Shown: positions 33,906-43,081, counted from the stretch's first letter. The stretch: DNA of 64,000 bases from Planctomycetota bacterium (GCA_020639295.1 JACKGY010000004.1:434001-498000); one strand, 5' to 3'. The notes: generated by a model not told the origin, from the sequence alone. Translations and numbers: made by a program.

Positions 33906-35564
33906 ATGAAGGTTCCGGGTCCCGTCTGCCGAGCCGCCGTCGTGGCGGTCCTGGTCGTGCTTTGCGCCTGCGGTTTCACCGGCGACGTCTCGCGGCACGG
34001 CGATCGGGTTCTGGTGATGAACAACATGGCCGAACCCGGGCATCTCGACCCGGGACTGGTGACCGCGGCCGAGGACCAGCGCATCGCCCTCGCGCTCTTC
34101 GAGGGGCTCACGGTTCCGGACCCGCAGACCCTGGAACCCCGGCCCGGCGTGGCCGAGAGCTGGGAGGTCTCGCCCGACGGCCGGCGCTATCGCTTCCAGC
34201 TCCGGGCCACGACCTGGTCCGATGGCGTGCCCCTGGTCGCGGCCGACTTCCGGCACGCCTGGCGGCGGGTGCTGACCCCGCCCTCGTCCGACCCCCGGCG
34301 CCAGTTCGCCGATCAGCGCCACTACATCGCCTCGGGCAGCGCCGAGCTGCTCTACGTCATCGCCGGGGCCCAGGCCTGGCATCAGGGTCGACTCGATGAC
34401 TTCGACCAGGTCGGCATCCGGGTGCTCGGCGATCGACTGCTCGAGGTCGAGCTCGAGCGACCGACGCCCTGGTTCCTCGAGCTGACCAGCTTCCCGACCT
34501 TCGCGCCGGTGCCCCGCGCCGTGGTCGAGGGCCTTGGTCGCGACTGGACGCGCATCGATCACCTCGTCGGCAACGGACCCTTCCGGCCGGTCCAGCGTCG
34601 CCTCGGCGACCTCCTCCGGGTCGAGCGCAATCCCCGCTACTGGGATCGCGACGCCGTGGGCCTGGATGCCATCGTCTACCTGTCGACCGATCAGATCGAC
34701 ACCGCCATCGACCAGTATCTCGCCGGCGAGAGCGACTGGGTGCGGTCGTTCAACCCGAAGAAGGTCCGCGCCTGGCGCGCCGATCCCGAACTCTCGCGCC
34801 AGCTCAACGCGCCGCCCTTCCTCGCCACCTACTTCTACCGTTTCAATCTCCGCCGGCCGGAGTTCCGCGATCCGCGCCTGCGCCGCGCCCTGGCCCTGGC
34901 GGTCGATCGCGAGGCCATCACCCGCTTCGTCACCGGTCTCGGCGAGCTGCCGGCGCTCGGCATCGTCCCACCCTACGTCGCCACGGACTGGGGCGGGGCC
35001 CAGCCGCGCGGCCTGGCCTACGATCCCGCGCGAGCCAGGGCCTTGCTGGCGGAGGCCGGGTTCCCCGGCGGTCGCGGCCTCGCGCCCCTCACCATCGCCT
35101 TCAACACCGACGTCAAGAACCGCGCCATCGCCGAGGCCATCCAGGAGATGTGGCAACGCGAGCTGGGCATCGAGGTGCGGCTCGAGAACCGCGAGAAGCG
35201 CGTCCACGTCGCCCGCGAGAAGGACGGCGACTACCTGATCTCGCGCGGGAGCTGGATCGCGGACTTCTCCGACCCGGTCACCTTCCTCGACTTCCTGCGC
35301 GCCGGGCGGGCGAGCAACCGCACCGGCTGGCGGAACGACGACTACGAGCGCCTGCTCGACCAGGCGGCCGATTGCCTCGACCGCGCTCGACGGCTGGAAC
35401 TCCTGCGCGCCGCCGAGGAGATCCTCTGCGTCGAGGACCCGCCGATCCTGCCGATCTTCCACTACAACACCGCCTATCTGCTCCGGCCCGGCAAGTTCGA
35501 GGGCCTCCACGCCAATCCGCGCAACGTCCATCCGCCCAAGTTCATCAGGATGCGCGACCGATGA
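33906..35564 (+). CDS. oppA: Peptide ABC transporter substrate-binding lipoprotein (OppA/DppA family)
   Basis: 552 aa. Lipoprotein signal with lipobox LCAC (Cys ~22). Family SBP_bac_5: LDPGLVTAAEDQRIALALFEGL, ESWEVSPDGRRYRFQLR, TWSDGVPLVAADFRHAWRRV, GNGPFRP, VERNPRYWDRDAV, NLRRPEFRDPRLRRALALAVDRE and RGSWIADFSDPVTFLDF, all typical of oligopeptide-binding proteins like OppA. It should bind peptides and hand them to the OppB/OppC permease. First gene of a six-gene operon. Confidence 0.92.
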   Translation: MKVPGPVCRAAVVAVLVVLCACGFTGDVSRHGDRVLVMNNMAEPGHLDPGLVTAAEDQRIALALFEGLTVPDPQTLEPRPGVAESWEVSPDGRRYRFQLRATTWSDGVPLVAADFRHAWRRVLTPPSSDPRRQFADQRHYIASGSAELLYVIAGAQAWHQGRLDDFDQVGIRVLGDRLLEVELERPTPWFLELTSFPTFAPVPRAVVEGLGRDWTRIDHLVGNGPFRPVQRRLGDLLRVERNPRYWDRDAVGLDAIVYLSTDQIDTAIDQYLAGESDWVRSFNPKKVRAWRADPELSRQLNAPPFLATYFYRFNLRRPEFRDPRLRRALALAVDREAITRFVTGLGELPALGIVPPYVATDWGGAQPRGLAYDPARARALLAEAGFPGGRGLAPLTIAFNTDVKNRAIAEAIQEMWQRELGIEVRLENREKRVHVAREKDGDYLISRGSWIADFSDPVTFLDFLRAGRASNRTGWRNDDYERLLDQAADCLDRARRLELLRAAEEILCVEDPPILPIFHYNTAYLLRPGKFEGLHANPRNVHPPKFIRMRDR

Positions 35565-36487
35565 TCCGCGGCTTCCTGGTCCGGCTCGGCGAGGGCGCGC
35601 TCACCCTCCTGGTGATCGTCTCGCTCAGCTTCTTCATGCAGCGGCTGGCGCCGGGCGGTCCCTTCGATCACGAACGCGAGCTGCCGCCGGAGACGCGGCG
35701 CGCCCTCGAGGCCGAGTGGGGGCTCGATCGGCCCCTGGGCGAGCAGTTCCTCGGCTATCTCGGCGGCATCTTCCGCCTGCCGCCCGACCTCAAGCGCTCG
35801 ATGACCCGGCCCGACTTCGGCGTGACCGAACTGATCGCGCCGCGGCTGGCGGTGAGCCTCTCCCTCGGCCTGGTGGTCCTCCTGTTCAGCCTGGTCCTGG
35901 GCATCGGCCTGGGCGCCCTGGCCGCGGCGCGCCGCAACGGTTTCCTCGACCATGCGGTCATGGCGCTGGCGCTGCTCGGTCTGGCCCTGCCGAACTTCGT
36001 GATCGGCCCCCTGCTCAAGTGGGTCTTCGCCATCGAGCTGGGCTGGTTGCCCGAGTCGCGCTGGGTGTCGCCGGCCAGCATGGTGTTGCCGGTCCTGGCG
36101 ACCAGCGCGCTCTACGTCGCGATCATCGCCCGCATGGTCCGTTCGGGGCTGGTCGCGGCCCTCGGCCAGGACTTCGTCCGCGCCGCGCGCGCCCGCGGCT
36201 TCTCCGAGCGGCGGGTGCTCCTGGTCCACGCGCTGCCGGCCGCGCTCGCCCCGGTGATCGCCTGGCTCGGTCCCGCCGCGGCCGGCCTCGCGGTGGGCTC
36301 GGTGGTGATCGAACGGGTCTTCGACATTCCCGGCCTGGGCAACACCCTGATCGACGCCGCCTTCAACCGCGACTACACCATGGTGATGGGCGCGGTGATC
36401 GTCTATTCCGCGATCCTGATCGCTCTCAACCTCCTCGCCGATCTCCTGCTCCTGCGGGTCGACCCGCGCATCGGAGAGCGGCGATGA
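35561..36487 (+). CDS. oppB: Oligopeptide ABC transporter permease OppB
   Basis: 308 aa, starting in the ATGA overlap with the binding-protein stop. N-terminal membrane segment with SLSFFMQRLAPGGPF, six membrane spans, and the cytoplasmic EAA-type loop (ARMVRSGLVAALGQDFVRAARARGFS) that contacts the ATPases. C-terminal ERVFDIPGLGNTLIDAAFNRDY is typical of OppB/DppB. Confidence 0.95.
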   Translation: MIRGFLVRLGEGALTLLVIVSLSFFMQRLAPGGPFDHERELPPETRRALEAEWGLDRPLGEQFLGYLGGIFRLPPDLKRSMTRPDFGVTELIAPRLAVSLSLGLVVLLFSLVLGIGLGALAAARRNGFLDHAVMALALLGLALPNFVIGPLLKWVFAIELGWLPESRWVSPASMVLPVLATSALYVAIIARMVRSGLVAALGQDFVRAARARGFSERRVLLVHALPAALAPVIAWLGPAAAGLAVGSVVIERVFDIPGLGNTLIDAAFNRDYTMVMGAVIVYSAILIALNLLADLLLLRVDPRIGERR

Positions 36488-37317
36488 GGTCGGCCGGCGC
36501 CCGCTTCCGTCGTCATCGCGGCGCCCTGGTCGGCGTCCTCGTCCTGGTCCTGGTGACGATGGCCGTCCTGCTCGGTCCGGCGCTGCTCGATCGGCCGCCG
36601 GAACGGCAGGATCTCGCCCTCGGTCCCACCGCGCCCTCGTTCGCCCATCCCTTCGGCACCGACTACGAGGGCCGAGACCTCCTGGCCCGGGTGCTCGCCG
36701 GCGGTCGCATCTCGCTGCTCGTCGGACTGGTGGCGACCCTGGTCTCGCTGGTGATCGGTGTGGTCTGGGGCGCGGTCGCCGGCTTCGTGGGCGGGCGCCT
36801 CGACCGGCTGATGATGCGCATCGTCGACGTGCTCTACGGCCTGCCCTACATGTTCTTCGTCATCATCCTGATGGTCTGGTTCGGCCGCAGCCTGGTGAAC
36901 GTCTTCATCGGCCTGGGCGCGATCTCCTGGCTGACCATGGCCCGGATCGTGCGCGCCGAGGTGGCCGGTCTCGCCGGGCGCGACTTCGTCCTGGCGTCCC
37001 GCCTCGCCGGCGTCTCGCCGCTTGGCGCGCTCCTGCGCCACGTCCTGCCCAACGCCGCGGGACCGATCATCGTCTACGGCACGCTGACCGTGCCGCGGGT
37101 GATGATCGAGGAGTCCTTCCTCAGCTTCCTCGGACTCGGCGTGCAGCCGCCGGCCGCGAGCTGGGGTTCGCTTCTCGCCGAGGGCGCCTCGCTCTTCCGC
37201 GAGTATCCCTGGCTGCTCTTCTTTCCGGCGCTCCTCCTCTCCGCGACCCTCCTCGCCCTGAACTTCGTCGGCGACGGTCTGCGCGAGAGCTTCGACCCCG
37301 GGGAGGCGCGGCGATGA
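36484..37317 (+). CDS. oppC: Oligopeptide ABC transporter permease OppC
   Basis: 277 aa, ATGA overlap with oppB. HPFGTDYEGRDLLARVLAGGRISL is the hallmark of OppC/DppC N-termini; the EAA loop is ARIVRAEVAGLAGRDFVLASRLAGVS, and EESFLSFLGLGVQPPAASWGSLL precedes the last span. Partner of OppB. Confidence 0.95.
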   Translation: MRSAGARFRRHRGALVGVLVLVLVTMAVLLGPALLDRPPERQDLALGPTAPSFAHPFGTDYEGRDLLARVLAGGRISLLVGLVATLVSLVIGVVWGAVAGFVGGRLDRLMMRIVDVLYGLPYMFFVIILMVWFGRSLVNVFIGLGAISWLTMARIVRAEVAGLAGRDFVLASRLAGVSPLGALLRHVLPNAAGPIIVYGTLTVPRVMIEESFLSFLGLGVQPPAASWGSLLAEGASLFREYPWLLFFPALLLSATLLALNFVGDGLRESFDPGEARR

Positions 37318-38282
37318 GCGCGACCCTGCGGATCGAGGACCTGCGGGTCGGCCGCCGCGGCGGTCATGGTCCCGACCTTTTGCGCGGCGTCGACCTCGAG
37401 CTCCGCTCCGGCGAGACCCTGGCGCTCGTGGGCGAGAGCGGCAGCGGCAAGAGCCTCACCGGACTGGCCCTGCTCGGCCTGCTCGACGAGGGGCTCGAAC
37501 TGCGTGGCGGACGGATCGGACTCGCCGGTCGCGACCTCGCCTCGCTGGCGCCCCGGGCGCGGCGCGCGCTGCTCGGCCGCGAGCTGGCGGCGATCTTCCA
37601 GGACCCGGGAGCCGCGCTCAATCCGCACCACCGCGTCGGTCCGGCGCTGGTCGAGATCCTCCGCCATCGCGGTGGACTCGATCGCCGCGCGGCGCGCCAG
37701 AAGGCGCTCCGGCTGCTCGCCGACTGCGGACTCGACGAGGTCGAGCGCATCGCCGCCAGCCACCCGCACCGGCTCTCCGGCGGGCAGAAGCAGCGGGCGA
37801 TGATCGCCATGGCCATCGCCCTCGACCCCGACTTCCTGGTCGCGGACGAGGCCACCACGGCGCTCGACGTCGCGACCCAGGCGCGCGTGGTCGAGCTGCT
37901 CGACCGCCTGCGCCGCGAGCGCGGTCTCGGACTCCTGTTCATCTCCCACGACCTCGGGGTGGTGCAGCGGCTCGCCGATCGGGTGGCCCTGATGTACGCC
38001 GGGCGCGTGGTCGAGTCGGCGCCGGCCGCGCTCTTCTTCGCCGGGCCGCGCCATCCCTATGGCCGCGCCCTCCTGGCGGCCCGGCCGACCCTCTTCGGTC
38101 CCTTCGAGCGTCGGGCGCCGATCGCCGGCAGCGCGCCCGGCCCGGAGGAGATCGGCGCGGGCTGCGCCTTCGCGCCGCGCTGCCCGCTGGCGCGCGCCAC
38201 CTGCCACGAGGTCGATCCCCCGGCCCGGGCCCTGGCCGATGGTCGGACGCTCGCCTGTCCCGTGGCGGAGGAGGGCGGATGA
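37314..38282 (+). CDS. oppD: Oligopeptide ABC transporter ATP-binding protein OppD
   Basis: 322 aa, ATGA overlap with oppC. Walker A GESGSGKS, Q-loop IFQDPG, signature LSGGQKQRA, Walker B FLVADEATTALD, H-loop ISHDL. C-terminal oligopeptide-transport domain with the Cys set GCAFAPRCPLARATC...ACP, which in DppD-type proteins can hold an Fe-S cluster. Confidence 0.94.
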   Translation: MSATLRIEDLRVGRRGGHGPDLLRGVDLELRSGETLALVGESGSGKSLTGLALLGLLDEGLELRGGRIGLAGRDLASLAPRARRALLGRELAAIFQDPGAALNPHHRVGPALVEILRHRGGLDRRAARQKALRLLADCGLDEVERIAASHPHRLSGGQKQRAMIAMAIALDPDFLVADEATTALDVATQARVVELLDRLRRERGLGLLFISHDLGVVQRLADRVALMYAGRVVESAPAALFFAGPRHPYGRALLAARPTLFGPFERRAPIAGSAPGPEEIGAGCAFAPRCPLARATCHEVDPPARALADGRTLACPVAEEGG

Positions 38283-39046
38283 GCGAGCCGGTCCTGCGTC
38301 TGAAGGGGCTGAGCGCCGGCCATCGCGGTCGCCGGGTCCTACACGAGGTCTCGCTCGATCTGGCCGCCGGCGAGGTCCTCGCCCTGGTCGGCGCCAGCGG
38401 CAGCGGCAAGACCACACTGCTCCGGGTCCTGCTCGGGATGCTGCCGCTCGACGCCGGTTCGATCGAGCTGGCGGGACGTCGCTTCGAGCCGCGCTCGCGC
38501 CGACGCCTCGGCGACCTGGCCGATCGGGTCCAGATGGTCTTCCAGGATCCGCTGGCCGCGCTCGACCCGCGCTGGTCGGCCGCCCGAAGCCTGGCCGAGG
38601 CCCTGCCGCGCGGTCGCGATCCAGCGGTCCTGCCGGCGCTCCTGGCCGAGGTCGGTCTGCCGATCGAGGTCGCCGACCGGCGCCCGCGGGAACTCTCCGG
38701 CGGCCAGCGCCAGCGCCTCGCCATCGCCCGGGCCCTCGCCGCCGAGCCGCGCCTGCTGCTCCTGGACGAGGCCACCTCGGCCCTGGACGTCTCGGTCCAA
38801 GCCCAGATCCTGGAGCTGCTCGAGCGCCTGATCGCCGAGCGGGGCCTGGCCGCCCTCTTCGTCTCCCACGACCTCGCCGTGGTCCGGCGCCTGGCCGGGC
38901 GTTGCGCGCTGCTCGATCAGGGGCGGCTGGTCGAGTGCCGGCCCACGGAGGAACTCCTCCGGGCGCCGGAGGCGGCCGCCACCCGCGCCCTGATCGCCGC
39001 CGCCCGTTTCGCCGCCGCCGATTCACCCGGGCCGCCGCCGGGCTGA
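38279..39046 (+). CDS. oppF: Oligopeptide ABC transporter ATP-binding protein OppF-like
   Basis: 255 aa, ATGA overlap with oppD. Walker A GASGSGKT, Q-loop VFQDPLAALDPR, signature LSGGQRQRL, Walker B LLLLDEATSALD, H-loop VSHDL. It is shorter than canonical OppF (~330 aa) because the Cys-containing C-terminal domain is missing; it ends with a Pro/Gly tail (DSPGPPPG). Confidence 0.9.
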   Translation: MSEPVLRLKGLSAGHRGRRVLHEVSLDLAAGEVLALVGASGSGKTTLLRVLLGMLPLDAGSIELAGRRFEPRSRRRLGDLADRVQMVFQDPLAALDPRWSAARSLAEALPRGRDPAVLPALLAEVGLPIEVADRRPRELSGGQRQRLAIARALAAEPRLLLLDEATSALDVSVQAQILELLERLIAERGLAALFVSHDLAVVRRLAGRCALLDQGRLVECRPTEELLRAPEAAATRALIAAARFAAADSPGPPPG

Positions 39047-39063
39047 TCGGTTATCGTCCGCGC

Positions 39064-39747
39064 ATGGAACTCCGGGTCGAGGATCTCGAGATCCGCTCCC
39101 GTGATCGGCGGGGGCTCGATGAGACCGTGATCACGAGCGGGCTCGACTTCAGCCTGCGTCGGGGCGAGATCCTCGCCCTGAGCGGCCCATCGGGCGCCGG
39201 CAAGACCAGCGTCGCCCTCGCCATCCTCGATCTCCTCCCGCCGGGCCTTCGCCGAAGCCGCGGGCGGATCAGCCTCGACGACGGCCGTTCGATCGCCACG
39301 GGCCGCGGCTCGCTGGTGGGGATGATCTTCCAGGAGCCGGCGCTGGCCCTCGATCCGAACTTCGTGATCGGCGCCCAGCTCGAGGAGGTGGCCCGTCTCG
39401 ACGGCGATGGCGCCGCGGCGGCGCGGCGCCGGTCGCTGGCCATGCTCGAGCGGGTCGGCATCGCCGAGCCGGCACGTCGGGCCGGCGATCGGCCGGCGTC
39501 CTTCTCGGGCGGCGAGCTGCAACGCATCGTCATCGCCCGCGCCCTCCTGCGCCGACCGGCCTTCCTGATCGCCGACGAGCCGACCAGCTCGCTCGATCTG
39601 CTGGTCCAGGGGCGCATCCTCGGTCTGCTCGAGTCCTGCCGGCGCGAATTCGATCTCGGCATCCTCCTGATCAGCCACGACCGCCGGGTGGTGGCGGCGC
39701 TGGCCGATCGCGAGATCGTCCTGCCCGGACGCCGGGAGGTCGGCTGA
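39064..39747 (+). CDS. Third ATP-binding protein of the peptide operon (short OppD/DppD-like)
   Basis: 227 aa, 17 bp after oppF. All ABC motifs are intact: GPSGAGKT, IFQEPALALDPNF, FSGGELQRI, FLIADEPTSSLD, ISHDR. It lacks the C-terminal oligopeptide domain. TATCGT six bases before the ATG may be a weak leaderless -10. With the next gene it forms a second D/F-type pair without own permease genes nearby. Confidence 0.85.
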   Translation: MELRVEDLEIRSRDRRGLDETVITSGLDFSLRRGEILALSGPSGAGKTSVALAILDLLPPGLRRSRGRISLDDGRSIATGRGSLVGMIFQEPALALDPNFVIGAQLEEVARLDGDGAAAARRRSLAMLERVGIAEPARRAGDRPASFSGGELQRIVIARALLRRPAFLIADEPTSSLDLLVQGRILGLLESCRREFDLGILLISHDRRVVAALADREIVLPGRREVG

Positions 39748-40547
39748 TGGCGGCGCCCCTGCTCGAGGCCCGCGATCTCCTGGTCCGGCCGCCCGGCGCG
39801 CCGGCCCCGGTGGCGGCGGTCGACGAACTCGTCGTCGATCCCGGCCGGGTCCTGGCGCTGGTCGGCGAGTCCGGTGCCGGCAAGTCGAGCCTGGCCCGGG
39901 CCCTGGTGGCGTTCGAGGCGCTCGATCGGGGTCGGGTGCGCTTCGCCGGTGAACTGATCGCTTCCGCCGACCGGCGCGAACGACCGCGTGCCGGGTTCCT
40001 GCGCCGGCTGCGTCGCCGGTTCCAGATCGTCTTCCAGGACCCGGATGCGAGCCTCGACCCGCGGATGACCCTGGGCGAGTCGGTCGCCGAGGGTGCCCTG
40101 GGCCACGGGCTGTGGACGCGGCGGGACGCGCCGGAGCGAGCGGCCGGGGAACTCGCCCGGCTGGGCCTCGACCCGACCCTTGCCGCGCGCTTTCCGGCCG
40201 AGGTCTCCGGCGGCCAGCGCCGGCGGGCCGCGCTCGCCCGCGTGCTCGCGCTCGAACCGGAACTCCTCGTCCTCGACGAGATCAGCGCCGGGATCGAGGC
40301 CGAGCGCGCCGTCGCCATCCTCGACCTCGTGCTCGGCTGGGCCCGCGCCGCCGGCAGCGCCTTGATCCTGGTCAGTCACGACATCGGCCTGCTCGAGGGA
40401 CGGGTCGACGAGCTCCTGGTGATGCGCGCCGGACGGGTTCTCGAGCGCGGTCCGGCCGAGCGGCTGTTCGGCGCGCCCGAACAGGCCTACACCCGGAGCC
40501 TGCTCAGCGCGGCCCGTGGCGAGCGGGCCTGGATCGAGGGCCCCTGA
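39747..40547 (+). CDS. Fourth ATP-binding protein of the peptide operon (OppF/DppF-like)
   Basis: 266 aa, overlapping the preceding stop by one base (TGATG). GESGAGKS, VFQDPDASLDPR, VSGGQRRRA, LLVLDEISAGIE and VSHDI are seen; the D-loop SAGIE replaces the usual SALD. Either this pair supplements OppD/OppF for the same permease, or it serves a permease elsewhere. Confidence 0.85.
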   Translation: MAAPLLEARDLLVRPPGAPAPVAAVDELVVDPGRVLALVGESGAGKSSLARALVAFEALDRGRVRFAGELIASADRRERPRAGFLRRLRRRFQIVFQDPDASLDPRMTLGESVAEGALGHGLWTRRDAPERAAGELARLGLDPTLAARFPAEVSGGQRRRAALARVLALEPELLVLDEISAGIEAERAVAILDLVLGWARAAGSALILVSHDIGLLEGRVDELLVMRAGRVLERGPAERLFGAPEQAYTRSLLSAARGERAWIEGP

Positions 40548-40702
40548 GCGTCCGTCAGGTCTCGCCGCGAAGCCCTCGAACGGCGCCCCGTGGCCGCGCG
40601 TCGGCGCCGGTTCGAATGGCCAGGCGCGAAGGGCGAAAGTCCCGCCGATCCAACGCGGGTCCCGAGGCCGGCCGTCGACCGGCGATTCACCGTCCTCGTC
40701 CG

Positions 40703-40731
40703 TGGAGCTGGTGAACGATGCGGGTTAGGAT
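40703..40731 (+). promoter_or_regulatory. Putative promoter of the repeat-domain lipoprotein (TGGAGC-17-TAGGAT)
   Basis: TGGAGC at 40703-40708 and TAGGAT at 40726-40731 with a 17-bp spacer; 22 bp before the ATG. The segment GTCCGTGGAGCTG is identical to that before coaD. Confidence 0.5.
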
Positions 40732-40753
40732 CGCCGACCAAGGAGAACCCCGG

Positions 40754-42784
40754 ATGCTGCCCAAGTTCGGACGTCTTGCCACTTTCGCGCCCCTGTTCGT
40801 CGCGCTCCTCGTGCTCGCCGCCTGCGGCGGCGGCGACAACCGTGGTCGCTTCGCCTACCAGCTCCGCCTGACCGGGCTGCCGGATTCGGCGACCGTCGGC
40901 GGGCACTACGAGGGCTGGGCCATCGTCGACGGCGTGGCGATGAGTACCGGTCGGTTCATCGTCGAGGGCAGCGGCCCCGGCGCCGGCGTGTTCAATCCGG
41001 AGCACAACCGCTATCTCGGCACCGCGAGCAACGCCAGCTTCGGGCCCAGCAGCACCGGCCTCGGCGAGGACTTCCCCTATCTGACCGAGTCCAGTCATCT
41101 GTTCATCACCCTCGAGCCCGAGGGTGACAACGACCGGGTGCCGAGCTGCAACGTGATCCTCGCCGGGGCCATCGTCGACTCGCGCGCGGTCCTCTTGCCC
41201 ACCGGGGTCTCGGTGCCGGCCGGCTTCCCCTGTGCCCAGGACGACGGCCAGGGCGGCCACTTCCTCGGCCTGCAGGACTTCGCCGGAGCCACTGGCGTCT
41301 TCCAGCTCCGCTCGCCCACCGACGACCCGAGCTCGGGCCAGGCCAACGACTTCGCCGGCGTCTGGTTCATCGCCAGCACGGCTGCCCCCCTGAACGGTCA
41401 GGAGCTGGCGCCGCCGCAGACCTTCGCGCCCGGTCTCGATCTGCCGCCGCTGGCCGAGAACCTTCGCTACGAGGGCTGGGCGGTGGTGGACGGCGTCGAG
41501 CGCAGCCTCGGCCGCTTCCGCGATCCGGCGGCCCGCGACGAGGACGCGATGATCGCCCTCCAGCGCGGTCCCGACGGGCCCGGCTACGACTTCCCCGGTG
41601 GTGACTTCGTCGTCGCCTACGTGCCGCCCTTCGCCATCGATCCGCCGGCGCTCGATCTGACCACGAGCGCGAACTTCATGGACGGCGACTACCGCGTCTT
41701 CATCGGCGTCGAGCCCGAGCGCGACAACGACCTCGCGCCCTTCGGCCTCGAGATCCTCTCGGCGGTGATCCCGCCGGACGCGGTCAACGCCAACTTCCAG
41801 AGCGTTCGCGACGTCGCCCTCGACTCCGTCGCCGCCACCCTGCCCGGCGCGAGCGCGACCTTCACCGCGACCTCGGTCACGCTCGGCGCCATCGGCCTGC
41901 GCGAGCTCGCCGCCAACGGACTCGATCGTCGCGGCCACTACGAGCTCTGGCTCGACGTCGCCGGCAACGCCCAGAGTTGCGGCCGCTTCCTGATCGACGG
42001 CACCATGGTGGTCTCGCTCGACACCCAGGGCGTCCAGGGCAGCACCGCCATGGCGCTCTTCGACGCCGCCAGCAGCGGCAACCCCGGCTTCCCCGACCCG
42101 ACCACGGCGACCAGCCTGTTCGTCACCTTCGAGGACGAGGGTGATCTCGACGCGACTCCGGGTCTCGTCCTGCTCGCCGGCGCCGCGGTCGGCAACCAGG
42201 CGAGCCTGACCGTCGCCGGCGACGGCATGGGTCTCGGCCTGGCCGACTTCTCGGCGGTGGCCGGCAGCTTCCACCTGGCGACGCCCACCGACAACGACGG
42301 CGCCACCGCGCCCGACGACAACTTCGGCGTCCACTTCCGGCTGCGTGGGGTGAGCCTCGATCTCTTCGGCCAGAGTCTCGACCTGCCGGCCCTGCCGGCG
42401 GGTTGGGTCTACGAGGGCTTCGTCGAGGATCGCGCCAGCGGGCGCCTCTACTCGACCGGTCGTTTCCGCGACCCCGGTGGCCCCGACTCGAGCCATGCCC
42501 TGGTGCCTTCGGCCGGCGATCGTCCCGGCTTCAACCTGCCCGGTCAGGACTTCGTCAACGACGTGATGCCGGCGATGTACGCGGCCGCCCAGGCCAACTC
42601 GATCAGCTCGGTCTTCGTCACCATCGAGACCGAGCCCGACGATTCGCCGGCGCCATCCTTCCTGCGCGTTCTCGTGGCCGCCGTGGCTCCCGGCACCGCG
42701 ACCGCGACGGACCTGTCGATGACCCTGGTGTTTCCGGCAACCGCGGCCTTCTCGGCCGAGATGAGCTTCGAAGTCACCAACTGA
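40754..42784 (+). CDS. Lipoprotein with four tandem ~160-residue beta-rich domains
   Basis: 676 aa from ATG 40754 (RBS AGGAGA). Lipoprotein signal with LAAC. Four internal repeats each open with a [HRV]YEGW/YELW/YEGF-type strand and a GRF motif (HYEGWAIVDGVAMSTGRF; RYEGWAVVDGVERSLGRF; HYELWLDVAGNAQSCGRF; VYEGFVEDRASGRLYSTGRF) and close with an acidic strand such as FITLEPEGDNDRVPS or VFVTIETEPDDSPAPS. A similar YEGW...GRF...E.E.D unit occurs in anti-sigma-K-like periplasmic domains; family assignment is inference. No catalytic motif. Probable outer-membrane or surface lipoprotein. Confidence 0.82.
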   Translation: MLPKFGRLATFAPLFVALLVLAACGGGDNRGRFAYQLRLTGLPDSATVGGHYEGWAIVDGVAMSTGRFIVEGSGPGAGVFNPEHNRYLGTASNASFGPSSTGLGEDFPYLTESSHLFITLEPEGDNDRVPSCNVILAGAIVDSRAVLLPTGVSVPAGFPCAQDDGQGGHFLGLQDFAGATGVFQLRSPTDDPSSGQANDFAGVWFIASTAAPLNGQELAPPQTFAPGLDLPPLAENLRYEGWAVVDGVERSLGRFRDPAARDEDAMIALQRGPDGPGYDFPGGDFVVAYVPPFAIDPPALDLTTSANFMDGDYRVFIGVEPERDNDLAPFGLEILSAVIPPDAVNANFQSVRDVALDSVAATLPGASATFTATSVTLGAIGLRELAANGLDRRGHYELWLDVAGNAQSCGRFLIDGTMVVSLDTQGVQGSTAMALFDAASSGNPGFPDPTTATSLFVTFEDEGDLDATPGLVLLAGAAVGNQASLTVAGDGMGLGLADFSAVAGSFHLATPTDNDGATAPDDNFGVHFRLRGVSLDLFGQSLDLPALPAGWVYEGFVEDRASGRLYSTGRFRDPGGPDSSHALVPSAGDRPGFNLPGQDFVNDVMPAMYAAAQANSISSVFVTIETEPDDSPAPSFLRVLVAAVAPGTATATDLSMTLVFPATAAFSAEMSFEVTN

Positions 42785-43081
42785 CGCCGGCCGGCGCTTC
42801 GGAGCATCGACCGAGAAGACTAGGCCAGCCAGCGGCTGGCGCTCCGGCAGGACCGCGCAGCGCCGGCTGTGCATCCGGGCCGCACGACGGCGCTCCGAAT
42901 GGACTGCGCAGCGCCTGCTGCGCATCCGGCAGGATCGTCGGGCGAGAGCGTGGGCGACGGGCGAAGAAGACTAGGCCAGCCAGCGGCTGGCGCTCCGAGA
43001 CGGCGGTGCTTCGGAGCGCCGGCTGCCCAGCCGGCATCGGCCGAGAAGACCGAGCCAGCCAGCGGCTCGGCGCTTCGGCGG
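42785..43081. repeat. Hairpin repeat mosaic in reverse orientation
   Basis: The gap between two convergent genes carries modules B, C and A as their complements: CTAGGCCAGCCAGCGGCTGG (near 42819 and 42971), GCGCAGCGCCTGCTGCGC-type units (near 42847 and 42905) and GCCGGCTGCCCAGCCGGC (near 43019). No gene is supported here. Confidence 0.88.

Noticed and set aside
40487..42925. 812-codon minus-strand frame opposite the repeat-domain lipoprotein
   Set aside because: Shadow frame; the plus strand has RBS, lipobox and four internal repeats, and the minus frame runs into the repeat mosaic.
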